Below are positions 6,505 through 13,129 of a DNA stretch of 13,519 nucleotides, one piece after another. Numbering within the stretch: position 1 is the stretch's first letter; each line of letters starts with the position of its first letter. The notes under the pieces were generated by a model. The model made no database searches, was not told the origin of the DNA, and worked only from the letters and a program-made list of their open reading frames with translations. Location: assembly GCA_015229165.1 (NCBI GenBank), contig JADGCD010000039.1, positions 1-13,519 on the forward strand. The letters are read 5' to 3'. The translations under genes and the position numbers were made by a program. This DNA comes from Nitrospinota bacterium (GTDB lineage Bacteria > Nitrospinota_A > UBA7883 > JADGGD01).

Positions 6505-8448
6505 CTAATTACTGGCGCAGCGGAACCCTATAACGGAGGACTGCGTCGTGAGAAGAGCGCTGTTCCGGAGCGAGGCCCGCAGATCGACGCTGAAGTTGAA
6601 CCACGACCCGCCGCGCGTCACGCCCCTCGCCGCAACCGTCGTATTCTCCGGATTGGTGACCGGGCTCGACCAGTAGTAAACCTCGTCGTAATAGTCGCCC
6701 ACCCACTCGAACACGTTACCGCTCATCTGGTACAGACCAAGCCCGTTGGGAGCGTAGACGCCCGTGGCCCCGACGGGGGCTGTGGCGCCACCGCCGACGC
6801 AGGGGGCGAATCCACCCACCCCCAGCCAGCCGTTGGCGGTCGTGCAATCGATGGCGTCGGCGCCGGTTCCGTAGCGAACCACCAATCCCCGCTCCCGGGC
6901 GGCATACTCCCACTCGGCCTCCGTTGGGAGTCGTTTCCCGTTGAAGACGCAAAAGGCCGAAGCGTTGGTCCAGTCGACCGACTCCGCCGGACAGGTGGTC
7001 GCCAATCCGCCACAATCGGCGCCCGCAGGGAAGGCGTAGGCGGCAAAGGTCGAATCCCGGTTGGTAACGCCCGGATCGTCCCACGTCGTGTGGGCGTCTT
7101 GCGTCACCTCGGTGGTGTCCATGAAGTAGGAAGAGAGACAGACCGGGTGGACGGGGAACTCTTCGGCGTCCCCTTCAGCGAAGTTGTCCCCCATCATGAA
7201 GCAGCCGCCAAGGATCGCCACCATCCCGGCGGGAGCCGCCCCCTGCGCGGCGGTGGTCGATTTGTTCAGGAGGCTTCCGGCGGCGAGTTGGAAGATGTTG
7301 GAGGCGTTTTTGGCGACGAAATAGAGATCGTAGGCGGTGGAGGCGGTAAGCCCGGTCACCGTGCAGAAGCCGGACGTGTCGGCGGTGAGAGCCACCGTCC
7401 CTCCCGTTCCGACGATGGCGCCACCGGTCCCGGCGGCGATTTGGGCCACCGTCGGGGCGGCGCTCCCCTGCGGAACCGCCACGCAATAGCCGGTGCTGTT
7501 CGTATCGGTCTTCGCCACCAGCCACGCGATGGTGTCGGTGGAGACCCCGTGGACCAACTGGCTGGTCACCGTGGCGCTGCCGATGGTCGATGTCACCGGG
7601 CCGGAGACGGCGGCGTTTCTCTGGAGATTGCGCGAGACGTCCCTGGCCACGAAGTAGAAGTCGTAGGTGGTCGCGGCGGTCAATCCGGTCACCGTGCAGG
7701 TGGCGGTGACGTTGGCGGTCATGGCGATACTCCCGCCGGTCCCGGCCTTGTTGGCGTTGCTGTTCGCCTTCACTTCCACCGCCGTCGGCGCGGGCGAGCC
7801 GCTGGTCAACGCGGTGCAATAGCCGGTCCCCGCTTCGTTGATCCGGGCCGAGCCGGTCCAGGTGGTCGAGGTATTGCTCACCTCCGCCAACGCCACCGTC
7901 GTGGTCGGTGGCGTGGTGTCGCCGGGGACCGGATAGACGCAGCTCCCGTCGTCCTGCGTAGCATTGGGATTGTAATTGGTCGCCGTCCGGTCGGTGCAGC
8001 CGGAGGCCGTGGCGCCGGGAACGGAGGTGACTCCACCCCCGCCGCACTCCCCTTCGTTCCCGTCACCATCGACGGCGGTGACGCCATAGCGGTAGCCGGT
8101 CCCGTTGGTCAGGCCGGTGTGGGTGTAACCGGTCCCGGTGATCCCCTCAAACCGGTCGCCGGAACAGTCGGCCACGAGGCCGCTCGTGCGGGAGGCGGTG
8201 GCCACTTCCCAATAGACGGTGTACGAGGCGGCCCCTTCTACGGCGTCCCACGCCAACTGGTTCTCCCCGTCGCCGGGGGTAACGGTCAACCCGGTGACCG
8301 GGCCGGTGGTCGAGCCGCCCCCGTCGCCCGATCCACCGCCGGACGAGCTGCCGCAGGCGGTGAGGGAGACGAAGAGGAAGAGAGTAACGAAGGAGGTCAG
8401 GAGATCAGAAAGCTTGCTTGCTCGCTTGCTTCGCAAAATCCGGGCCAT
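6505..8448 (-). CDS. Multidomain lipoprotein with C-terminal SUMF1/FGE-like domain
   Basis: The 647-residue product starts with a lipoprotein signal (lipobox LTAC, Cys32) and a Gly/Ser-rich tether. Modules in order: a fibronectin-III-like domain (about 48-145); a short motif at 150-172 of the form C-T-D-x-x-A-x-N-Y-N-x-x-A-x-x-D-D-G-S-C, seen in secreted proteins and probably metal binding; two tandem domains (about 180-288 and 289-400) sharing TGYC, GTGG and CTVTGLTA-T-YD-YFVA; and a formylglycine-generating-enzyme-like sulfatase-modifying domain (about 408-646) with RLPTEAEWEYAAR, GLYQMSGNVFEW, RGGSW and a terminal GFR. The two catalytic cysteines of genuine FGE, near RGGS and the following Arg-rich stretch, are absent (RGGSWFNFSVDLRASLRN), so it is not expected to make formylglycine. 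A non-catalytic, ligand-binding or other SUMF1-fold role is more likely. The ATG at 8448 has GGGAG 6 nt upstream. It is probably exported and surface or periplasmic. Confidence 0.88.
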   Translation of the reverse strand: MARILRSKRASKLSDLLTSFVTLFLFVSLTACGSSSGGGSGDGGGSTTGPVTGLTVTPGDGENQLAWDAVEGAASYTVYWEVATASRTSGLVADCSGDRFEGITGTGYTHTGLTNGTGYRYGVTAVDGDGNEGECGGGGVTSVPGATASGCTDRTATNYNPNATQDDGSCVYPVPGDTTPPTTTVALAEVSNTSTTWTGSARINEAGTGYCTALTSGSPAPTAVEVKANSNANKAGTGGSIAMTANVTATCTVTGLTAATTYDFYFVARDVSRNLQRNAAVSGPVTSTIGSATVTSQLVHGVSTDTIAWLVAKTDTNSTGYCVAVPQGSAAPTVAQIAAGTGGAIVGTGGTVALTADTSGFCTVTGLTASTAYDLYFVAKNASNIFQLAAGSLLNKSTTAAQGAAPAGMVAILGGCFMMGDNFAEGDAEEFPVHPVCLSSYFMDTTEVTQDAHTTWDDPGVTNRDSTFAAYAFPAGADCGGLATTCPAESVDWTNASAFCVFNGKRLPTEAEWEYAARERGLVVRYGTGADAIDCTTANGWLGVGGFAPCVGGGATAPVGATGVYAPNGLGLYQMSGNVFEWVGDYYDEVYYWSSPVTNPENTTVAARGVTRGGSWFNFSVDLRASLRNSALLTTQSSVIGFRCASN

Positions 8449-8518
8449 GGGCAACTCCCAAGAAGTTGGTCCAAAGAACGCTCCTCCTCCCCCTGAGGTG
8501 AAGCGAGAGAATGCTTCA

Positions 8519-8546
8519 AACCTAGCATAATCACTAAACGACACAA
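8519..8546 (-). promoter_or_regulatory. Candidate promoter of the SUMF1-like gene
   Basis: On the minus strand TTGTGT (8546-8541) and TAGGTT (8524-8519) are spaced by 16 bp, with an extended -10 TGC just upstream of TAGGTT. It lies about 70 bp upstream of the ATG. Between it and the COG4648-type gene a 6-bp GGCGCC repeat with a long loop (about 8551-8586) could be a weak terminator. Confidence 0.4.
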
Positions 8547-8604
8547 GAGGAAGGCGCCGGGTAAAATTTGGGTAGAGAACGGGGCGCCCATTCGCGCGAA
8601 CACT

Positions 8605-9219
8605 TTATCCTTCCTCCACGATTCGCCTTCCCGGCGGGGGCCCCCACCGGCGCCGGTAGAGCCATTCCCCCCCCAGCAGCAGCCCCACCAGCAGGTAGTT
8701 GATCCCCCCGGTCAGGACGGCCCAGGCCAGCATGGTTCCGGTCAGCGAGACGTAGATCACGAGAAGCGAGTCGAGGAAAAAGAACCAGACCCAGATCCAG
8801 GTCACTTTCCGGCAGTAGACAACCCCCTCCGGCGGCAGGTGAGGGTCCTGCAACCGGGCGAACCGTTCGATCATCGAGGGGGGCCGGTAGAGGGAGTGGA
8901 GGAACGAGAGCATCAACATCGTGTTGATGAAGGGGGAGAGCATCTTGATGTACATCGGGTGGGGGTGGAGAAGATACCCGACCACGAAGTAGAGGGCCAG
9001 CCCCCCCATCTGCAGCCCCACGGTTCCGGCGAGCCGTCGGTCCCGCATGAGCAACGGCGCCCGGGAGAGGGCCAGCAGGGCCACCACGAAGAGAAAGGCC
9101 GCCTTGTAACCGTAGACGCCGTAGAGCCACCAGATGACGAACGGCGCCACCGCCACCGCGACGCCCCGCGCCAGCCCCCACACACCGGGACGGCCCGACG
9201 GGGCGGCCGGACCGCTCAT
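8605..9219 (-). CDS. COG4648-type polytopic membrane protein of APE loci
   Basis: The 204-residue protein is very hydrophobic, with about six membrane segments (near 15-35, 38-55, 66-85, 92-110, 137-160 and 163-188). A cytosolic-looking loop holds RPPSMIERFARLQDPHLPPEGVVYCRKVTWIW. The pattern YCRKVTWIWV-FFFLDS matches what I recall of the COG4648 membrane proteins found beside ACPs and the AMP-ligase in aryl-polyene clusters. Their biochemical role is unknown; membrane anchoring of the biosynthetic complex is one idea. The ATG at 9219 overlaps the stop codon of the flavoprotein gene as ATGA, implying translational coupling; the frame is open upstream but that part is antisense-like, Arg/Gly-rich shadow sequence. 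The gene is separated from the ACP and ligase here, an unusual arrangement. Family call is likely, from memory only. Confidence 0.78.
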   Translation of the reverse strand: MSGPAAPSGRPGVWGLARGVAVAVAPFVIWWLYGVYGYKAAFLFVVALLALSRAPLLMRDRRLAGTVGLQMGGLALYFVVGYLLHPHPMYIKMLSPFINTMLMLSFLHSLYRPPSMIERFARLQDPHLPPEGVVYCRKVTWIWVWFFFLDSLLVIYVSLTGTMLAWAVLTGGINYLLVGLLLGGEWLYRRRWGPPPGRRIVEEG

Positions 9220-10472
9220 CCCCCGACGGCGCCCTTGCGGGGGTCGGCGATGGTGGCGAAGGTGGCGGCCAGCGCCTCGCCCGACTGGGCGGCGAAGGGG
9301 TTGTTCAGGTCCCACACATACCCGGCCAGCACCGAGCAGACCCGCCGCTTGATCTTCTCCGGCTTGGTGGCGTTGAAGAAGAGGGATTTCAACTCGCCCG
9401 TGTACCACGATGTGACGTAGGAGCGGAAGCAGTTGACCCCCCGCATGACGTAGGCGTCGTACTCGGCGTCGAAATCGACCGTTTCGCCGTTTAAGGCCCG
9501 GTTGACCATCGCCTGCGCCCGGTGGGCCGACTCCATGGCCAGCGTCACGCCGGAGGAGAAAACGGGGTCGAGGAACTCGGTGGCGTTGCCGGTCAGCAGA
9601 TACCGGGGGCCGTGGAGGCTCTTGATCCCCACCGAGTAGCCCTTGATCCGGCGGGTCTCCATGACGAAACGCATGTCACCCAGACGCTCGGCCAGGCACG
9701 GCTCCTGGGTCAGGAGGCGGGTCAGCAGTTGGGCGTCGGATTCCGTGTCGGAGACGAACAGCGATGGCTCCGCCACCACCCCCACCGAGGTCCGCCCGTC
9801 GGAGAAGGGGATGACCCAGATCCATCCCCCCTGCGGCAGGACCACGATCCAGATGTATCCCTCGTCGCTCCCGGCGGGGCGCCGGTCGCCGGTGATGTGG
9901 GTGAAGAGCGCCTCCCGCACCGGCAGGGTGGAGGGGGCGTCCAGATCGAGGTTCGAAGCCAGCGCCCGCCCGTAGCCGGAGCAGTCGATGAGCCATTTGC
10001 CGGTGACGGTCCGGTCGACCTGACCCTGTCGGACGGTCAGGGTCACGGTGTCGTCGTCGAAAGCCACGCCGGTGACCGCCGCGCCGAAAGTCACATCCGC
10101 CCCCATGGAGGCGGCCTTGTTGATCAGCACGGAGTCGAAGTCGGCCCGGGGAACCTGATAGGCGAAGTCCCACCCGCCGGCGCTGGTCTCGGCGAAATTG
10201 AACCGCTCGATTTTGCCGTCCATAAAGAAGAGGGCGCCCTCTTTTTTCAAAAACTTAGCATCCGCCACGGCGTCGTACAGGCCGACCCGGGAAAGGATGT
10301 CGTTGGATGACGGGAGGAGCGATTCGCCGATGACGAACCGGGGGAAGGTCTCCTTCTCGAAGACCGCCACTTTTCGCCCCTCGCGGACCAGCCCCGCCGC
10401 CGCCACCGCCCCGGCGGGCCCCCCGCCGATGATCACCACGTCGTAGTCGACGCCGTTTTGTTCAGCGGACAT
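9216..10472 (-). CDS. FAD-dependent halogenase-like oxidoreductase
   Basis: The 418-residue product is a flavin-dependent monooxygenase-fold enzyme of the halogenase/tailoring oxidoreductase family. The Rossmann FAD site is GGGPAG (16-21) with the acidic residue at the end of the second strand (Glu39). FPRFVIGESLLP (43-54) is typical of the group. F-x-x-K-x-G is met by Phe74, Lys77 and Gly79, WxWxIP by WIWVIP (217-222) and FxxPxxSxG by FLDPVFSSG (300-308). The last two motifs mark flavin-dependent halogenases. One deviation is GNATEF at 295-300 where GDAA is usual, so the FAD-ribityl Asp is Asn. It needs reduced flavin from a partner reductase not seen here. The ATG at 10472 has GGGAG 6 nt upstream; the 27 extra residues of the longer frame are not family-like. 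It is coupled to the COG4648-type gene. Substrate is unknown, and related proteins in pigment clusters may act as non-halogenating oxidoreductases. Confidence 0.85.
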   Translation of the reverse strand: MSAEQNGVDYDVVIIGGGPAGAVAAAGLVREGRKVAVFEKETFPRFVIGESLLPSSNDILSRVGLYDAVADAKFLKKEGALFFMDGKIERFNFAETSAGGWDFAYQVPRADFDSVLINKAASMGADVTFGAAVTGVAFDDDTVTLTVRQGQVDRTVTGKWLIDCSGYGRALASNLDLDAPSTLPVREALFTHITGDRRPAGSDEGYIWIVVLPQGGWIWVIPFSDGRTSVGVVAEPSLFVSDTESDAQLLTRLLTQEPCLAERLGDMRFVMETRRIKGYSVGIKSLHGPRYLLTGNATEFLDPVFSSGVTLAMESAHRAQAMVNRALNGETVDFDAEYDAYVMRGVNCFRSYVTSWYTGELKSLFFNATKPEKIKRRVCSVLAGYVWDLNNPFAAQSGEALAATFATIADPRKGAVGG

Positions 10473-10571
10473 GGAAAGCTCCCGAAAACAGGGGGAAACG
10501 ACAAACGGCGAACATGGGACAGAGCCTCGCGACAGGTTGGATATGCAAAACAATGACGCCAGAACGCCTCA

Positions 10572-10600
10572 ATCGTAGCGGCAAACCGAGGCGGGCGCAA
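10572..10600 (-). promoter_or_regulatory. Candidate promoter of the flavoprotein/COG4648 operon
   Basis: On the minus strand TTGCGC (10600-10595) and TACGAT (10577-10572) are spaced by 17 bp. It lies in the 190-bp gap between the divergent flavoprotein and radical SAM genes, about 100 bp upstream of the flavoprotein ATG. Both boxes are only partly consensus. Confidence 0.35.
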
Positions 10601-10618
10601 GTGGCGGCGCCGGTCGAT

Positions 10619-10628
10619 ATGGTACCAT
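10619..10628. promoter_or_regulatory. 10-bp perfect palindrome between divergent genes
   Basis: ATGGTACCAT is fully self-complementary. It is centred about 40 bp upstream of the radical SAM start and 20 bp upstream of the candidate -35 box of the divergent flavoprotein promoter, a position suited to a shared operator. No matching copy lies before the ACP gene. Confidence 0.3.
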
Positions 10629-10662
10629 TCCCGCCTATGTTCACCCATGACGCCGCCAACGG

Positions 10663-12027
10663 ATGAAGATACTGGTCGTCGCCTGCAACCGCTCCCACGC
10701 CCCCTTTCCGGTGATTCCGGCGGGGGCGTCGATGGTGGCCCGGGCGCTGGCCGACCGGGGGGTGGCGGTGACCTTTCTCGACCTCTGTTTCGTCGACGAC
10801 CCGGAAGGGGCGGTGGCCCGGGCGCTGGCCGACCGGCCCGACGGGGTGGCGGTCTCGTTCCGCAATCTGGACAACCTCGACCTGGCCGACCCGGTCTCCT
10901 ATATCCCGCTGCTGACCCGTATCGCCGACATGACGCACGCGGCCGGTCTCCCGCTCTATCTCGGCGGCAGCGCCGTGGCGGTGGCGCCGGACGAACTGGC
11001 AAAGGCCACCGGCGCCCGGACGGTCTTCGTCGGATCGGCGGCCGCCTTTGCGCGACGGCTCGTGGCGGGCGACCTCCCCGCCGGAAAGGTGGTCGACTGG
11101 AGCGACGAAACCCACGTCCCCTTTGGCGTGGAAACGTATCCCGACCTGACCCGCTACCTCGCCGCCGAGAAGATGATCCCGGTCCGCCTGAAGCTCGGTT
11201 GCCCGTTCAAGTGTTCCTATTGCACCTACCCCGCCATCGAGGAGCCGGGGCTCCCCTGTTCGTCGGGCGACCAGATGGAGGCGTTCATCCGCCCCTGGCT
11301 GGCGAAGGGGGTGGGGATCGATCTGGTGGACGCCATCTTCAACGAGCCGGAGGAGTGGGCCATCGCCACCCTCGACGACCTGGCCGACCGGGGGCTTTTC
11401 GGCAACTACCATATCTCCGCCGTCCTGCCGAAGGTGACCGACACCCGCCTCTTCTCCGCCATGACCCGGCTGGGCGCCAACAACGGGATGATCGGCGTCG
11501 ACGCCGGGTGCGACGCGATGCTGGCCTCCTACAACAAGCCGTTTCGCATGCGCCACGTCGAGCGGTTCAACGAACTGCGCAAAGGCTTCGACCTGTCGTT
11601 CATATGGACCTTCATCATCGGCGGGTTCGGCGAAACGGAGGGGACGCTGGCCGAGACCATGCGGTTCGTGGAGAGCCTGCCGGAGTCGGACGTGGTCTAC
11701 CTGACGTTGGGGCTTCGGCTCTACCCCCGGACAAAGCTGTTCGACCAGGCCCGGGCCACCGGCGCCATCACGCCCCAGCAGGACGGGATGTGGCCGACGT
11801 TTTATTTCTCCCCGTCGCTCGACCGGGAAAAAACCGCCCGGATGCTGGAGGAATGGTCCGACGCCACCCCCCATGTGGCCTTCTCGACCCTGTTCGACAG
11901 CCCGGAATATCAGGCGACCCTCCAGCGGCTGGCCCATCTGGACGCCCCCAGCCCCGGCTGGAAGCTGATCCCCACCGTCAAAAAGCTGATGCTCCGGGAG
12001 CGGGGCCGGGGCAAACGGAGCGCGTAG
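10663..12027 (+). CDS. Radical SAM enzyme with B12-binding-like N-terminal domain
   Basis: The 454-residue protein has the radical SAM cluster CPFKCSYC (Cys180, Cys184, Cys187; CxxxCxxC), which holds a 4Fe-4S cluster that cleaves S-adenosylmethionine. Residues 1-150 form an alpha/beta domain shaped like the cobalamin-binding domain of B12-radical SAM proteins (MKILVVACNRSHAPFPVIPAGASMVA, then LYLGGSAV and VFVGSAA), but the DxHxxG base-off cobalamin motif is missing. After the core come SFIWTFIIGGFGET (a typical late radical SAM strand), LRLYPRTKLFDQA and a C-terminal helical region. CTYP after the cluster is shared with B12-binding radical SAM proteins of lipid and natural-product loci. No strong ribosome binding site precedes the ATG at 10663. 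It is divergent from the flavoprotein and convergent with the DUF218 gene. A tailoring role in the neighbouring pathway (methylation or C-C bond formation) is inference; the superfamily is certain. Confidence 0.9.
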   Translation: MKILVVACNRSHAPFPVIPAGASMVARALADRGVAVTFLDLCFVDDPEGAVARALADRPDGVAVSFRNLDNLDLADPVSYIPLLTRIADMTHAAGLPLYLGGSAVAVAPDELAKATGARTVFVGSAAAFARRLVAGDLPAGKVVDWSDETHVPFGVETYPDLTRYLAAEKMIPVRLKLGCPFKCSYCTYPAIEEPGLPCSSGDQMEAFIRPWLAKGVGIDLVDAIFNEPEEWAIATLDDLADRGLFGNYHISAVLPKVTDTRLFSAMTRLGANNGMIGVDAGCDAMLASYNKPFRMRHVERFNELRKGFDLSFIWTFIIGGFGETEGTLAETMRFVESLPESDVVYLTLGLRLYPRTKLFDQARATGAITPQQDGMWPTFYFSPSLDREKTARMLEEWSDATPHVAFSTLFDSPEYQATLQRLAHLDAPSPGWKLIPTVKKLMLRERGRGKRSA

Positions 12028-12037
12028 GCCCAGTCCG

Positions 12038-12730
12038 TTACGTAATCCGGTCGATCATGTGGCGGGACCGGATCAGATGCGAGATGATCCGCCCCGTGTG
12101 GTACCAGTGGAGGAACAGCCCCTCCCGGAAGAGCGTCCAAAGCGTCGTCGGATCCCACCCCATCCGCTCCTCCGCCCCGCAGGGAACCACCGGCAGCGAC
12201 AACCCTTCGGCCAACGTTTCGATCCGGGCCAGATGGTACCGGTTCGACACCACCGTCACCGGTGTCGTCACCCCCTTGGCCCGGAGGATCTCCCGCGCCT
12301 CCCGGAGATTCTCCAGCGAATGGGTCGACCGCTCCTCCACCACGATCCGCCGCCCTTCCACCCCCCGCTCGACGAGATAACGCCGCCCGCACTCCGCCTC
12401 GCTGACCGATCCGCCGGTGTACCCCCCCAGTATGATCACCGGCGCCATCGGATGGGCCCGGGCCAGCGACAGCCCCCGCTCCAGCCGCAGGCGGTAGTCC
12501 TCCCCCGGCCGGTCGCCAACGAGGCGCATGCCGAAGATGAATATCCAGCGGGCGCCCGGATCGTCCACCCCGGCGGCGGCCCCCCGGCGGGCCACCCACC
12601 CGGCGGCCGCCAGAAGCGACACCCCCCCGGTGGCCGCCGCCACCAGCAGCGAAGCGGCCAGCATCAGCAGGCCGTCCGGCCCCATGCGGGAGAGCAGACT
12701 GCGGGGGGGGCGGGGGACCGTTGTCTCCAT
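12038..12730 (-). CDS. DUF218/YdcF-family protein with N-terminal membrane anchor
   Basis: The 230-residue protein has one hydrophobic segment (about 19-44) followed by a DUF218 (YdcF/SanA-like) domain. Visible family blocks are IFIFGMRL (63-70), RLERGLSLARAHPMAPVIILGGYTG (key Arg and GG), SEAE (110-113), ERSTHSLENL (about 133-142) and VSNRYHLAR (161-169). YdcF binds S-adenosylmethionine in vitro and SanA is linked to envelope integrity; no firm activity is known for the family. The ATG at 12730 has no good ribosome binding site, and Met16 is an alternative that would keep the membrane segment. The stop lies 10 bp from the stop of the convergent radical SAM gene. It faces away from the ACP gene across a 119-bp gap. 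Family call is solid; function and link to the pigment locus are open. Confidence 0.85.
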   Translation of the reverse strand: METTVPRPPRSLLSRMGPDGLLMLAASLLVAAATGGVSLLAAAGWVARRGAAAGVDDPGARWIFIFGMRLVGDRPGEDYRLRLERGLSLARAHPMAPVIILGGYTGGSVSEAECGRRYLVERGVEGRRIVVEERSTHSLENLREAREILRAKGVTTPVTVVSNRYHLARIETLAEGLSLPVVPCGAEERMGWDPTTLWTLFREGLFLHWYHTGRIISHLIRSRHMIDRIT

Positions 12731-12769
12731 GGGTCGAAAAACAGGCTCCGCTGACGGATCGGGGTAGAG

Positions 12770-12775
12770 TATAAT
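12770..12775 (+). promoter_or_regulatory. Consensus -10 box upstream of the ACP gene
   Basis: TATAAT matches the sigma-70 -10 consensus exactly, standing out in very GC-rich DNA. No good -35 lies 16-18 bp upstream, so an activator may be needed. It would give a leader of about 68 nt before the ACP start at 12850. Confidence 0.45.
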
Positions 12776-12849
12776 GACGGGCTACGACGCTCCCCCTTGG
12801 CGGGGGGTGCAAGCGACCCGTTGCATATCACTTTACCATCGAAGGCCCC

Positions 12850-13104
12850 ATGACCCCTTTGGAAACCGAGCTTTCCCAGCTTATCGTCACCCGGCTGGAG
12901 TTGGACCTCGATCCGGCCGCCATCGACCCGGCCGCCCCACTCTTTGGCGAGGGGCTGGGGCTCGACTCCATCGGCGCGCTCGAGATTTCCCTCATCATCT
13001 CCGACCAGTACGGGGTGAAGCTCTCCACCGAGAACGAAAACGTCAACGAAATCTTCTCGTCCCTCCGTTCGCTGTGCGCCTACGTCGAGACGCACCGCGC
13101 CTGA
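12850..13104 (+). CDS. Acyl carrier protein of aryl-polyene type
   Basis: The 84-residue acidic protein has the ACP fold with the phosphopantetheine attachment serine in GLDSIGALE (Ser40). FGEGLGLDSIGALE and the C-terminal block ENVNEIFSSLRSLCAYV resemble the ACPs of aryl-polyene clusters rather than fatty-acid AcpP, which has a DSLDTVE site. It would carry the growing acyl or polyenyl chain as a thioester in the cytoplasm after activation by a phosphopantetheinyl transferase not seen here. The ATG at 12850 has GAAGG 4 nt upstream. The AMP-ligase gene starts 25 bp after its stop, so they form an operon. APE loci usually have two ACPs; a second may lie beyond the window. ACP is certain; APE type is likely. 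Confidence 0.92.
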   Translation: MTPLETELSQLIVTRLELDLDPAAIDPAAPLFGEGLGLDSIGALEISLIISDQYGVKLSTENENVNEIFSSLRSLCAYVETHRA

Positions 13105-13129
13105 ACACCCACCGGGAGCGACCCGCCTG

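Noticed and set aside
6505..8448. Genuine formylglycine-generating enzyme (sulfatase activation)
   Set aside because: The catalytic cysteine pair is missing and no sulfatase gene lies nearby.
7090..8496. A 468-codon plus-strand frame opposite the SUMF1-like gene
   Set aside because: Gly/Arg/His-rich with no family pattern; the minus strand has a lipobox and SUMF1 motifs.
10635..10664. Nine-codon frame (MFTHDAANG) ending in an ATGA overlap with the radical SAM start
   Set aside because: It could be a coupling leader peptide, but it has no ribosome binding site and is too short to judge.
10647..12380. A 577-codon plus-strand frame overlapping the radical SAM gene
   Set aside because: It is a frame-shifted shadow rich in Arg, Gly and Pro; the other frame has CxxxCxxC and normal composition.
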